A program made the position numbers and the translations under genes. The notes under the pieces are model-generated. The model was not told where the DNA came from, ran no database searches, and saw only the letters and a program-made list of their open reading frames with translations. From assembly GCA_015501595.1 (NCBI GenBank), contig JADNRX010000481.1:1-39162 (forward strand): 39,162 nt of DNA. Direction: 5' to 3'. Positions 1 through 9,681 of the stretch are shown here, one piece after another. This DNA comes from Hymenopellis radicata. Lineage: Eukaryota > Basidiomycota > Agaricomycetes > Agaricales > Physalacriaceae. Every line of letters starts with the position of its first letter. Position 1 is the first letter of the stretch.

Positions 1-268
1 GTGAAGCTTTAAGATACAACACGGAAGGGAGGTCGATAGTCCGGCACAGTCATACAGCCACGGATGAGCCATACCTGTGGGGTGACTGTGACATTCTTTT
101 CTTGGTCGCACCTGTCACAGACGTGTTCGTGCTTCCTCTCTCTTTACTATCATTGCGCTCACTATCGTCGCTCTTTTTCTCCTCGAAATCCATCTGTTTC
201 TACTTCTTTCTGTGGGTGGATCGTATGCAACCAAACGCCTTTATGAACGCCCTAGTTTTTCTAGTGCA
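1..268. other. Left edge, no supported gene
   Basis: Short overlapping reading frames run through this stretch but none shows a recognisable domain or codon pattern. It is pyrimidine-rich between about 105 and 220, as is common just upstream of fungal start codons, so it is best read as the 5' region of the gene that starts near 269. Confidence 0.3.
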
Positions 269-1766
269 ATGCCGTCCGTCACCTTCACCGTTGTTGACAC
301 GGAGTACGTCAAGAATATCGTCAATGAATTGAATGCGGACTACGACGTACTTACTTGCATATGACTTTGACGGTGCCATGGCCCTCTTCTACGAATTCAT
401 CTGTGACGAAAGTCAGCTTCCTGTCAAGGTCACATCAAGCCCAACACTGCGATTACTCCCTAGACCGACACATGATAAGATCCTCGCTGAACATCGCTCC
501 GGTACCTCTCTCTCGTTCTCGCCTTTATCCTTTGACTCGTTCCCCCTCGAACATTTCACTACCATCGCAAAGTATCCGGCTTCCCTGTTTCGCGATGGAA
601 AGATCGCTGTCACTCTAGACATCATGGTGCATGCATTGCACGCCATATGGACCTATTCATCTGAGGCCAGCCTGGATTTTAGACTTCTGGTCAACCACGG
701 CTGCTCTCATATTCCGTCCTACTTCATTTCACGTTTCCGCCACGCGATGCAAATCAGCGCCGTGATTGCAACCCCAATAGTTCCTACTCTCTCATCCAGA
801 GTCTACGTAGGTGTCTCTACATTTGGCGCCAGCGTGATGGGAGAGTCCTATCTTCGTGTTATGGTACCCAAATTGACCGACACGGAACCAAGTGACACTT
901 CGGAACGTTCTGATACTGTACCGTTTCGACCGCATGTTCGCATAACGCGTAACGTGCGGTCGAAAACCTAACTTAGCATAAAGCATAACGCATCACGGAC
1001 CTTATTTTCAGGGTCCGTGAGGCTTAAAAAGGAAATTTTCGCTGCCGCCTACGGCGGGAGCATCCAAATATGGTAATTCCGGGCGTTGTGCCTGGTTACG
1101 AACTTGTTTCCTGTAAGTTCGCGGCATAACACGTCACATGCCGCGAACTTACGGTCGAAACGGTACAGTACGGAGGAGCCTGAAAATCTCCCACTACGGG
1201 CACTGAAATCATCTGCTGCGCGTCGACGCTTCTCCGCTGCCTCTCGCCATTCTCCGCCAGAGCGTACCACTTCTCTGCGGTTTCATCATCTCTTCGAAGA
1301 CCGTTCCGGCACGCAGGCAGCTGTCTCTATGAGGCTTTCTTCGCCATCTCCGGAATTTCGAGAAATTTCTCCTCGTTCGTCCATGGCATCCGGTTCGCGC
1401 CGTTCGACGACACCTCTTGGTGGAGCAGAGGTTCTTTTCAATAGGGATTCTTCTACACAAGATGCTCCGCTCTCGCCAACACCGGGTTATACAAAGAAAC
1501 GCCTACATGCTTTGGAGCGTGGTCAGTCTTACAAGAAAAGTCGTACTTTCACTGGTCCTTCTCGCGTCCCTGCCAGAAAGGAAGCTGATTGGAGTAGTGC
1601 GGGGGATGAAGAAAGAGAGGACGACGAGGATGACGGAAAGAAGCAGGAGGAGCAAGACGAGGAGGAAGAGAAACAAATGGGTCGGAAGTTCGGCGGACAT
1701 CCTGATACGTCTCCGATTACAAAACGCGTGCCGGGCCACTTCTCTCCCCGCAAAGCGAGAGGTTGA
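269..1766 (+). pseudogene. Hypothetical protein gene split by a MITE
   Basis: I do not recognise this protein. An ATG at 269 opens 26 codons. A GT-AG intron at 347-416 (70 bp) would join them in frame to the open frame that begins at 417. That frame runs to 913, where a 257 bp MITE (914-1170) interrupts it and adds a stop at 969-971. After the element the same frame resumes at 1170 and continues to TGA at 1764-1766. Removing the element with one copy of its TA target (255 bp, 85 codons) restores a continuous frame of about 390 codons across the junction (residues SERSDT then EEPENL). The C-terminal part is Ser/Arg-rich, then strongly acidic (Asp/Glu/Lys run around codons encoded at 1605-1680), suggesting a nuclear or disordered protein. 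The intron and start are inferred; the interruption is seen directly. Confidence 0.5.
914..1170 (-). mobile_element. MITE, 257 bp family, copy 1
   Basis: The ends are perfect 19 bp inverted repeats: TACTGTACCGTTTCGACCG at 914-932 and its complement at 1152-1170. The outermost TA on each side fits a TA target duplication, which is typical of Tc1/mariner-like elements but not proof of that superfamily. Near the right end, 1113-1127 and 1138-1152 form a perfect 15 bp hairpin with a 10 nt loop. Relative to copies 2 and 3 this copy is inverted. There is no transposase, so it is non-autonomous. It lies inside the reading frame of the hypothetical gene at 269-1766. Confidence 0.9.
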
Positions 1767-1858
1767 TGGGTCAGAACGAGGGAAGGAAAGCGGTATCCTG
1801 ATCTACGACGTGATTCAGCTTGCAGATGGACTCGGTAATGCTACTATTATTACACTAT

Positions 1859-2114
1859 TACTGTACCGTTTCAACCATAGGTTCGCGGCATGTGACGCGA
1901 TATGCCGCGAACCTACAGGAATAGCTTCGTTTTCAGGCACAGCAATGGGAATTACCCGATTGGGACACCCCACCGCTAGGCGGGGCCGAAAATTTCCATT
2001 TTGGGCGATCTGTGCCTGGAAAAATGGAGCGTGACGCGATATGGGCTATCTATAGCTTCGCTTCGCGTGGCTCCGTGATCCGGTATGCGAATTACCGGTC
2101 GAAACGGTACAGTA
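1859..2114 (+). mobile_element. MITE, 257 bp family, copy 2
   Basis: This 256 bp element has TACTGTACCG at 1859 and CGGTCGAAACGGTACAGTA ending at 2114, flanked by TA. It has a 14 bp perfect subterminal hairpin (arms 1878-1891 and 1902-1915), a central short GC palindrome around 1970-1985 (CCGCTAGGCGG) and AT-richer right half. It lies about 90 bp downstream of the stop codon of the interrupted hypothetical gene, so two copies of one family sit within 1.2 kb in opposite orientation. Confidence 0.9.
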
Positions 2115-3540
2115 TACTACTTCTCTCCCTGCGCAATTTTCGATTTGTCAAATACTGTATCAGATTGTCTCGGGGGCTCTGATGTCTTTCAACTCGTTAC
2201 CACATACGTCCACAATGTACCTTGTCGGTTATCTCGTGCGCCTTTCCCCACATATCTATTGGCGTCATATGCGTCCGAGTCCAATATTCGCATTGCCAAC
2301 TCGTATTCAACGACATGTTCTTGTGACGTTGGTTTGGAGGCTTCGCCCTGATCTGCTCCTCACTCCGGCCGCGTTAGGAGCCGCGATGGAAAGAGCATGG
2401 AGAAAATACCATATGACGAGAACATCAGGAAACGGCCTGTGGGCCAGAGGTGGCCTGAGTTAATCACTGTCACAGTGAGTAACCAGAGGGCATTGAGTTG
2501 TCCTAAGATTGCTTTAGTTACCTTGAGTCTTAGATTGCCACAGCCACAAGCTTGAGTTACCTGAAGGCCCATAAGCTTACTCCAAGCTCACTCAAAGCAC
2601 GAGTGTTTGCAGTTGTCAGCTCAGGATAACTTTAGCTTACTTGAAGACAAATGATCATACACTTATGCACTCAAATCAACTCTTGGCTCCTAGGAGAACT
2701 TGGGCACACCTCAGGGATTACCATGCAAACGGGGTGACCTTTCAATTACATTGTACTACTACTCTAAGGCATCATGACATTCCGAGTACATTCTGCCTGG
2801 CTTACACATCCGCCTTGCAATTTCCCCCTAAGGACTCACGGGACGTGTAGAGACTCTAGAACTCGACGTCGAATGTAAATATTTCTCTCTTCGGTTCGAA
2901 TAGGGTGCCATACACTGTGCTAGGAAACGGGCGCACCGGGACCAGATTGTATAGATGCATCAGGCAGCAGGTCTGCGTGAGCATGGGGAGCCTGGGCAGC
3001 AGTCGGCGTGGGGAGGTATGAGTGTCCGCCAGTCACATATCAAGCAACCTGTGTCACAGACGCGACCCAACTGACAGTCACATGAGAATCGGTATCCATC
3101 GCAAACAAGAAGGCGAGCGATGATCCCGCTCAACACCGACGTCGTTCAAGGTTTATAGCGTGAGGTCACTGGGTAAGGGTGGCGGAGCGCCGTAGTATGG
3201 GCTACGGAGTAGTCGTCAAGAGAATGAACAAAATAGAAACAAAAGGACGCAGCTGCAGGCGCAGAACGAACAGCAACTCGTTCGTTTGCTTTCCTCATGT
3301 GTGGGAGGATCGTTCGCCTGCAGAATAGTGATAGGTGTTCGTCTAGCTGGCGACAGGGTAGCAGCGAGCGACGGTATGGGAGGAAGACACGTCGATAGGT
3401 GTGCTGGAGAGGTGCTGCCTCGTTCGAGGGCTTCTTCGTCGCTGTCGTCCTCTGTCCGTCATGGAAAATGATCTGCTGCCTGCAGTGACGGCGTCCGCGA
3501 CTAGTCATTGCTGCTGGGGCAGCGGAGACTCTAGTCCCCA
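2115..3540. other. No supported gene; short TTGAG-rich stretch
   Basis: Open frames here (for example 2182-2463) have no recognisable domain. From 2490 to 2640 the sequence repeats variants of TTGAGTT followed by CTTAGRTTG, resembling the tandem at 8139-8180. From about 2950 it becomes GC-richer and merges into the repeat array that follows. I see no RNA gene. Confidence 0.3.
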
Positions 3541-3566
3541 AAATGCGACAGAGCGGCCTCAACTGC

Positions 3567-5094
3567 GGGGCTTACGCGTATGCGGTGGTGCTAAGAGCGA
3601 GACCTGACTCCAAAACGACCGATCAATTCGAGAAAATCCAACCATTGTTACCAAGCTTCGGAGGTCCATATCCGTCTACAAAGTATTGCTGCCCCGACCG
3701 AGAGGGCTTACGCGTTGCTCGCCGAATGAGCGAGGGGCTACAAGCTCGCCGGCGTCATTGGACGACTTATGGCGTCCAAAACAAGAAGAGATTAACGCTG
3801 CACATGAATTGACGGAAGCTACGGAGCTCAGAGCTGCAGTAAGTCAATGAACAAGCAAGAGAACAAGGACACACTTAGTTTTCGCCAATTTTAATGGCAT
3901 CAAGACGGAGAGTATGCGTCCGCGATGTACTAGTCCCATCCTGCTGCCGTAGTGTTGCTGCCTCAACTCCGAGGACTTACGCACCCGAGCTCGTTGTACT
4001 GTTCGCAGTCGTTTGCTGTTGCAATAGCGGCGGGGACGTCGTCGTACACGTCGCTCGAAGCCGTATATTGGACAGAGCAGCCTCAATGCGAGGGCTCACG
4101 CGTGTGTCGTACGTGGTGCTTGGTCGTTGGTGCACAGACTGCGAAGTAGTCGTTTAGTGAAAAGTACGGATAGAAGAGGAGAGAACGTACCTACGGGCAC
4201 CAAACAAGTGCAAGTTCCCGTATTTGCTACTGTTCTCTCGCCACTGTGGAAAAATGGTCAGCGCCGGCGTTGTCTCGTTGATCTGCGTCCCCATCTTGGA
4301 TGGCTTACGCGTCTGCCTTGCTCGCGTTGGGATAGTGATCGTCCAGATCGTGGTACGTTGCCTCCGCGCCGTTGATATCTCCCATCTGTGGCAAGGTGGC
4401 CATTGCCGCCGTCATCTAGTGAATATGCGGCCCCATTTTTGAGCACTTACGCGTCCGCCTTGCTCGCGTTGCTAGGCGTGGGGTTCGTCCAGATAGTGGC
4501 GGGGGAGCAGTAACGGTCTGGGAGGCGGAAGAGGAGTGCTGTGGACGAGCAGCGGGCTTAGGTATGCTGCCCCGCGTCGTCTTCTGGGAGTAGTGGAAAA
4601 ATAATGCTGCCTGCTGTAGAGGGCTTACGCGGCAGCTTGTCGTTGTTCTCATGGTAGCGACGTTGTCGTAAACGTCGCGTCAAGCCTGTATATCGGACAG
4701 AGCGGCCTCACTATGAGGGCTTACGCGTGAGTCGTGGTGGACTCAAAGTCGATCGCGGGGGAAATGCTTGATAGTTGTAGTCGGAAGATGGGAGTGATGT
4801 ATGCTGCCCACGTTGGTGGGGCTTACGCGGCGTTAACGATGCTGCACCGTCGCCGTCGCCGCCGTCGCCATTGGCCATGCTGGCGGACATGAATAAAGAA
4901 GAAAGAAGAAAGAAGAATTAAAAAATACGTACAGTATCTTGACCGTTACCTCGCCTGTCAAACAGCATCGTTTCTACCCTCTGCCAGACTTGTGGCATTC
5001 AGCGCGGGTGCCCGTTGCTCTCTTCACGTCGATTTTCTCGTCAACGGCGCTCGCAGTTTTGAACGAATGCTGCCAGTCGTCTGGGCTTATGCAG
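3567..5094 (+). repeat. Degenerate interspersed array of GGGCTTACGCG motif
   Basis: About ten copies or variants of a core GGGCTTACGCG lie on the plus strand, at about 3567, 3704, 3971, 4090, 4301, 4441, 4621, 4717, 4819 and 5083. Spacing is irregular, roughly 95-270 bp. Most are preceded, 8-15 bp upstream, by TGCTGCC or GCGGCCTC. A longer unit of about 85 bp is shared by 4030-4120 and 4662-4750, with a third partial copy at 3545-3600. A CGTCGC triplet-rich run sits at 4847-4869. No reading frame spans the array in either strand and copies fall in different frames, so it is not a repeat protein. One inverted copy lies at about 6770-6796. This resembles subterminal motif arrays of large DNA transposons, but that is inference. 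Confidence 0.65.
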
Positions 5095-5275
5095 CAAGTC
5101 GTCTTCCGGTTGGTTTCGTCCTGACCGTGGTCCAGACGGAAGAGCAAACGCGCATTGGCTACGGACGGCGTTTCCAGGAGTGGGGGTGTTAACAGAGCGC
5201 CAAAATGAAGATGGTGGTCGTGGTAGGAGGCAGTGAAACCACTCTGAACATCGTGCGATCACTGTCCGGATTCTC
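5030..5275 (-). repeat. Outer diverged inverted-repeat arm (left)
   Basis: Read on the minus strand, this stretch matches 6600-6805 on the plus strand. Shared pieces include GAATCCGRACAGTGATC, a Tyr/His-coding CTACCAC stretch, the GCRTAAGCCC-to-GGCAGC motif, and CGCCGTTGA at the distal end. Similarity is patchy. The pair encloses the better-conserved inner inverted repeat (5538-6345). Confidence 0.55.
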
Positions 5276-5537
5276 GGATCGGTCATCCGATCGTGAACGG
5301 AATGCGCTCGTCGACGCTCGGGACAGCGATGACGGGCTCGGAGTAGCATTATAAGTATCGGAATTTAATACAGGATATGTATATTACATGTAGCAATAAA
5401 AATTCTTGTAGTTCTATCGCGTGTAGATATAGAATGAAGCTTACGTAGATAGTATACCATTGAAATAACCTGAAATCGCGCGCTCCAGCGCGCTACACCA
5501 ACCCGGAGGTTCAAAATTTTAATTGTATATGTAGAGC

Positions 5538-5830
5538 TGGCGGGAGGTCCGAGGTTCAACTTTTCGTTTGACCTCAGATTTTCCGACTTCAATCGGGTGG
5601 TCACCGGTTCGAATCCTGAAGATGTCCTTTGTATATTTATATTTCTGGATGATTTTGAAGCTGTTTATAGTCTCTAGATAATAAGAGGCACTGTTACAAC
5701 CTTGCTTGTAAGTTTTAGGGCCATCAAGGGGCCACAAGGTGTCTGTTTTATGCGTGGCGCAATTATTCGTATCACGTGACCTAGGAACTTCTGCTGCGTA
5801 GTCGGGTTACTCCGGTAACTCGTTTGGTGG
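5538..5830 (+). repeat. Inner inverted-repeat arm 1, SINE-like
   Basis: About 293 bp that recur in reverse complement at 6046-6345 with high similarity (many uninterrupted blocks of 15-25 bp). The arm starts with TGGCGGGAGGTCC, which resembles a pol III A box, and 60 bp further on has GGTTCGAATCC at 5606-5616, a perfect tRNA B box. The rest is AT-rich body sequence. The tRNA cloverleaf itself cannot be folded, so this is tRNA-derived at most. Either two SINEs inserted tail-to-tail, or a foldback element with 300 bp TIRs, would give this picture. Confidence 0.6.
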
Positions 5831-6045
5831 ATGGCAAGCACATGTTGGGCAGGGAACGGGCAAGAGTAGGTCATCGCATCTGGGATTTCTGAGCTCTTGA
5901 GGTGTCAATGACTGCCCTCTGCCAGCCAGATGTGATGTGGCAGGTTATCTACAGTACAGAATGTCTGTCCTTTCTGACTTGAAGAAATCCTTGATATTAG
6001 CATGTGGACTGGGCTCCATTGTTGAAACAGGTATCCACAGACTAG

Positions 6046-6345
6046 ACCACCAAACAAGTTACCGGAATACTTAACTGGACTTGCCGCTGACAAGAGTTCC
6101 TAGGTCACATGATATCAATAATTGCGCCACGTGTAAAACGACACCTTATGGCCCCTTGATGGCCCTAAAACTTATAAGCAAGGTCGTAACAGTGCCTCTT
6201 ATTCTCTAGAGACTCTAAATAGCCTCAAAATCATCCAGAAATATAAATATACAAAGGACATCTTCAAGATTCGAACCGGTGACCACCCGATTGAAGTCGG
6301 AACATTCGAGGTCAAACGAAAAGTTGAACCTCGGACCTCCCGCCA
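6046..6345 (-). repeat. Inner inverted-repeat arm 2, SINE-like
   Basis: Reverse-complement partner of 5538-5830, with a one-base variant of the B box (GGTTCGAATCT on the minus strand, 6267-6277) and the same outer end (CCTCCCGCCA at 6336-6345). The spacer between the arms (5831-6045) is about 215 bp of unique sequence without an open frame of note. Confidence 0.6.
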
Positions 6346-6599
6346 ACGGTAGTATATGCACTCCATAGTGTTATGTACTAATGCTGACTAAATTTAAGGT
6401 ACTCAACTCCAGCAACACAATGTAGTTGCTCGAACAATTCATCTCACAAGACCTTTCATGGCTCCTGGTAGGTTGTATGTCCTCCCATCTCAATTTTCCT
6501 GTAGCCTCATAGATAGGTCAATCAAATGTTGCTAATGAATTTCGCAATGTCGCAGGCTCTCCAGAGCCGCCGTACGCTGGCAATCGTTGTCGTCGTCAC

Positions 6600-6805
6600 C
6601 CAGATTTGGCGGCGGCTACTCGGACCGGGAATCCGAACAGTGATCAAGCACTGTTCGGGCTGGTACAGCCTACCCTTCTACCACCATCATCGACTTTGGT
6701 CGATCACTCGCCGCCTCTTCGTCCGCCCATTTTGTCCGTCTGATAGATGGCTGCATAGCCACGGCGTAAGCCCTGTCAAGACAGGCAGCCTTCGCCGTTG
6801 ACAGT
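6600..6805 (+). repeat. Outer diverged inverted-repeat arm (right)
   Basis: Partner of 5030-5275. It carries the inverted copy of the array motif, CGTAAGCCCTGTCAAGACAGGCAGCC-like, at about 6770-6796, in which the spacer has become an 8-base self-complementary stem (CTGT...ACAG). Confidence 0.5.
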
Positions 6806-6998
6806 GCTGTCGACGACACAGACATCCCGCATGAACGGCGTCGGTTACAATCACAAACGGGTTCAGCAGAAGCCGTCACTTAAGGCATAGATGCTGTTCC
6901 GTCTGCAGACGGGCAGCAGTACGCGGTGCGCTCTCATTTTTACATTTTTTTGCCTGTGCTAAGCAATGATAGTTCTCTCGTATCCACCGCCGCACCAC

Positions 6999-7082
6999 GA
7001 CACCATACCCAACCGTGGGCCCACTCAGAGCCAGGCCGACCTTGAGCAGGGCTTTGTGGGCCCATGGTTGGGAGGTGGTGTC
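6999..7082. repeat. Long hairpin around GTGGGCCCA
   Basis: Arms 6999-7024 and 7056-7082 are inverted repeats of about 26 bp. The inner 17 bp (CCCAACCGTGGGCCCAC against GTGGGCCCATGGTTGGG) mismatch at one position. The loop is about 31 nt. No tRNA or known ncRNA fold is evident. Confidence 0.7.
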
Positions 7083-7332
7083 ATTTTATTCACTTTGCGT
7101 ATCACATTCCTTCCATCTTCTGCACGGCCACCAAGTGCCACGTACCTGGATATCACGTGTTTGTTGGTTTTATATTCCTCGTGGTATATGTTTCACTTGT
7201 CTACCTACCACCATCTCCCTCACTCTCCTCATAGACGATGCTCGAAGGATGTCTCTTTGCCATGTCGATGACTTCCTGTCCAAGGTTGACGACTGCCTGT
7301 GCGACCTCCTGCGTGAGGACAAAGACCCCCTG

Positions 7333-7422
7333 CGCGACGACGACATGCTACGCGACGACGACATGCTACGCGACGACGACATCCTATGCGACGACGACAT
7401 CCTATGCGACGACGGCATGACG
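7333..7422 (+). repeat. 18 bp minisatellite, five units
   Basis: Five tandem copies of an 18 bp unit close to GCGACGACGACATGCTAC; later units read ATCCTAT. The unit is a multiple of three, so all three frames stay open and the plus frame reads a repeated acidic hexapeptide of the type LRDDDM. More degenerate GACGAC/CTACA pieces continue to about 7570. Open frames through here exist only because of the repeat; I do not call a gene. Confidence 0.8.
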
Positions 7423-8643
7423 ACGACGGCCTACAAGACACGATGAGTTGACGACGACTACACGACACGACCAGACAACGACCTCCTACAGGATGAGACG
7501 ATGTCATATGCAAGGACGTTGGCTTCCACGAGGATGACGGCCTTCTACACGATGTCCACCTCCTACAGGATGACAACGGGCCTGCTGAGGTCAGCTCTCC
7601 GTCTTGTTATCTCGCTAAGGCTGACTATCATCTTAAACAGACATTGACCTTCCATGTCTCGTAAGTCTTGGTCACCTTTATGTCCATCAACATCGACTTA
7701 CCCTTCACCAGCCTCGACTTTGACAAAGACTATGGCCCGTGGTGGCGAAGGTATTTGTGCGACGTGTTTCCCTTGTTTATGTACCTACCCTTCATGAATA
7801 GGTAAGTTCACTGAGTCTTCTGCTCGCTGTGTTTCTCTTTGTTGTCCTGTTATCTCATTTATGATATGGACAGACTTCTCAAGGGCTGTAAGCTCGCTGT
7901 TTCAGGGTCTAGGCATTGCTGCTTGCTGTATGACATATGTTTACTAGTGTTTGCTGTAGTTCTAGGTCTACATGATTATCTGTACTCTTCAGTATGCTGA
8001 ATTCTACGTGTTTTTGGCATTTCTTGCATTTGGTTTTTTAGGTTCTAAAGAACTACTTGACTGATTTGATACTGCTCTAACCTGCCGAGAGATGCTTCAT
8101 GTTCTAACTAGGTTATATCTAGCTCAATTCAAAGTGGGTTGAGTTATCTTAGGTATGACTTGAGCTATCTTGGGTATGACTTGAGGTGCCTCAAGTTAGA
8201 CTCAAGGCACCCTCAATGAAGGTTTGGGGTTGAACCTTTGCCAAAGTTAACTAGGCAGAGTTCATACCCTGATGTCCTCTAGGCAACCATGTTCACCATG
8301 GTTGACTCAGTGGTCCTCTAGGCTGATGACCCGTTTCCTGATGAAGGATAGCTCATTCAAGTTGTCTCGACATGCAAGTAACATCAGTGACTGCCTTTAC
8401 CTCAAGTGCCTTAAGGAGGAGGTTAACATCGCCGGACCCCTTAACCGGACAGTCACTACAACCATTTGATGTGTACGCTCCATCGTTTACTGCTGTAACA
8501 ACCGGTCTGACAGCACTTCAGAAGTATTGTTCAGTTCATCATGGCAGATTCACGTCTTTAGGACTTCGAGGCATCCTCCTAGTCTAGAACAACCGGTAGA
8601 GATGGTTGCCTTAGCTCTTGAATTGAATCGCACCTGCAAGCGA
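7423..8643. other. No supported gene; low-complexity tail and short repeats
   Basis: Degenerate minisatellite remnants run to about 7570. The remainder is AT-moderate sequence without a convincing open frame. A small palindrome AACCATG...CATGGTT sits at about 8287-8304. Confidence 0.3.
8139..8216 (+). repeat. 21 bp tandem repeat with adjacent inverted repeat
   Basis: TTGAGTTATCTTAGGTATGAC at 8139-8159 is followed directly by a variant at 8160-8180 with two changes. Next to it, TTGAGGTGCCT (8181-8191) pairs with AGGCACCCTCAA (8205-8216). A related TTGAGTT-rich stretch lies at 2490-2560. Confidence 0.65.
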
Positions 8644-8900
8644 TACTGTAGCGTTTCGACCGTAGGTTCGCGGTCTGTGACGTGATATGCTGCGAACCTA
8701 CAGCGAACAGCTTCGTTTCCAGGCACGGACACGGGAATTACCCAATTTGGATATCCCGCCGCTAGGCGGGCCCGAAAATTTCCATTTTGGGCGATCTGTG
8801 CCTTAAAATTTCGACCGTGACGCGATATGCTATATATATAGCTTCGCTTCGCAAGGGTCCGTGACCCGATATCCGAATTAACGGTTGAAACGGTACAGTA
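8644..8900 (+). mobile_element. MITE, 257 bp family, copy 3
   Basis: Same structure and orientation as the copy at 1859-2114: TACTGTAGCGTTTCGACCG at the left end and a right end CGGTTGAAACGGTACAGTA at 8882-8900, exactly 257 bp with the flanking TA. The subterminal hairpin is present but has mismatches, and the central GCTAGGC palindrome is kept. Each TIR has one difference from copy 1, so this copy looks older. Confidence 0.9.
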
Positions 8901-9610
8901 TTCCGTGATGCCTTTCAGACAGTCGGGGATCTCCAAGCAGAACAGTATGTGGCTATGTGACCCACGCGCACAGGGTGAGGTACAGGAAACCCCACGGCAC
9001 GGTCTCTCCGGCTTGACAGTCTTCCAGATGTTGAACAGGAAAAGGCGTATACTTCGCCCTTTTCAGAAGCAAATTAGGCGTAGACAAGCAGAGTCTAAAT
9101 TTCACAAAAAATGTAGTAAGAACAGGTGCCAGTGTATGTGCACTGTAAATGGAAGTCAGTAGCCAAGAACCCTAGCGTCAAAAAATCGATCAGCTTCACT
9201 AACCCTGTTAGAGAATGAACGTTGAACCTTCCCTTCCCTTCCCAGCTTGACATCTCTGGACGTCATGACTGTGGCTAAATAGGCGACAGAAGTGGTCAGC
9301 CCCAACTCATACTCATACTTAGTCTCCCCTAGACAGACTCGATCAGCTCGTACCTCACTGATCAGTAAGTGTTTGTGCGTGATATGATGGCGTGTTGATA
9401 TTTGTCGTCTAAAAGCGGCCTGACTTCTCACGGTTGGTTCACCTCCACCATCACTGAGCCATCAATCAGCCATTCCAAGTTATATCCCAGGAACGGACGG
9501 TTCGTCCGCGTTTTTGATATGCATCCTCGTCATCTTCCGGCTAGCCTCATCACGGCATGTCCATCTGCTTCTAATTCTGTGCATCTGATGCATCAAGACG
9601 CCCATTGAGC
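8901..9610. other. Upstream region of the GMC gene, no supported gene
   Basis: Open frames at 8905-9162 (plus) and 9156-9431 (minus) have no recognisable domain and are basic/low-complexity. No RNA gene is visible. Confidence 0.3.
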
Positions 9611-9613
9611 AGA

Positions 9614-9619
9614 TATAAA
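9614..9619 (+). promoter_or_regulatory. Probable TATA box of the GMC gene
   Basis: TATAAA within GATATAAACC, 63 bp upstream of the ATG at 9682. The distance suits a transcription start near 9645 with a short leader, and it supports the MWPF start over the longer open frame that begins at 9605. Confidence 0.5.
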
Positions 9620-9681
9620 CCGAAAACTCTGTCTGTAACTTTCAACTTCCGACTTTTGTGGGTCGGACAACCTTCTCAACG

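Noticed and set aside
1503..1753. Minus-strand Leu/Ser-rich frames opposite the acidic tail of the interrupted gene
   Set aside because: They are the mirror of the Asp/Glu-rich coding run on the plus strand.
5538..5625. GGTTCGAATCC considered as a functional tRNA gene
   Set aside because: Only the boxes A and B fit; no acceptor, D or anticodon stems can be formed.
7333..7422. Tandem repeats considered as CRISPR
   Set aside because: Units are contiguous without spacers, the locus is eukaryotic, and no cas genes exist nearby.
7170..7576. Open frames on both strands over the minisatellite, encoding Arg/Ser-rich or Asp-rich repeats
   Set aside because: They stay open only because the 18 bp unit is a multiple of three; no domain, no splice or promoter support.
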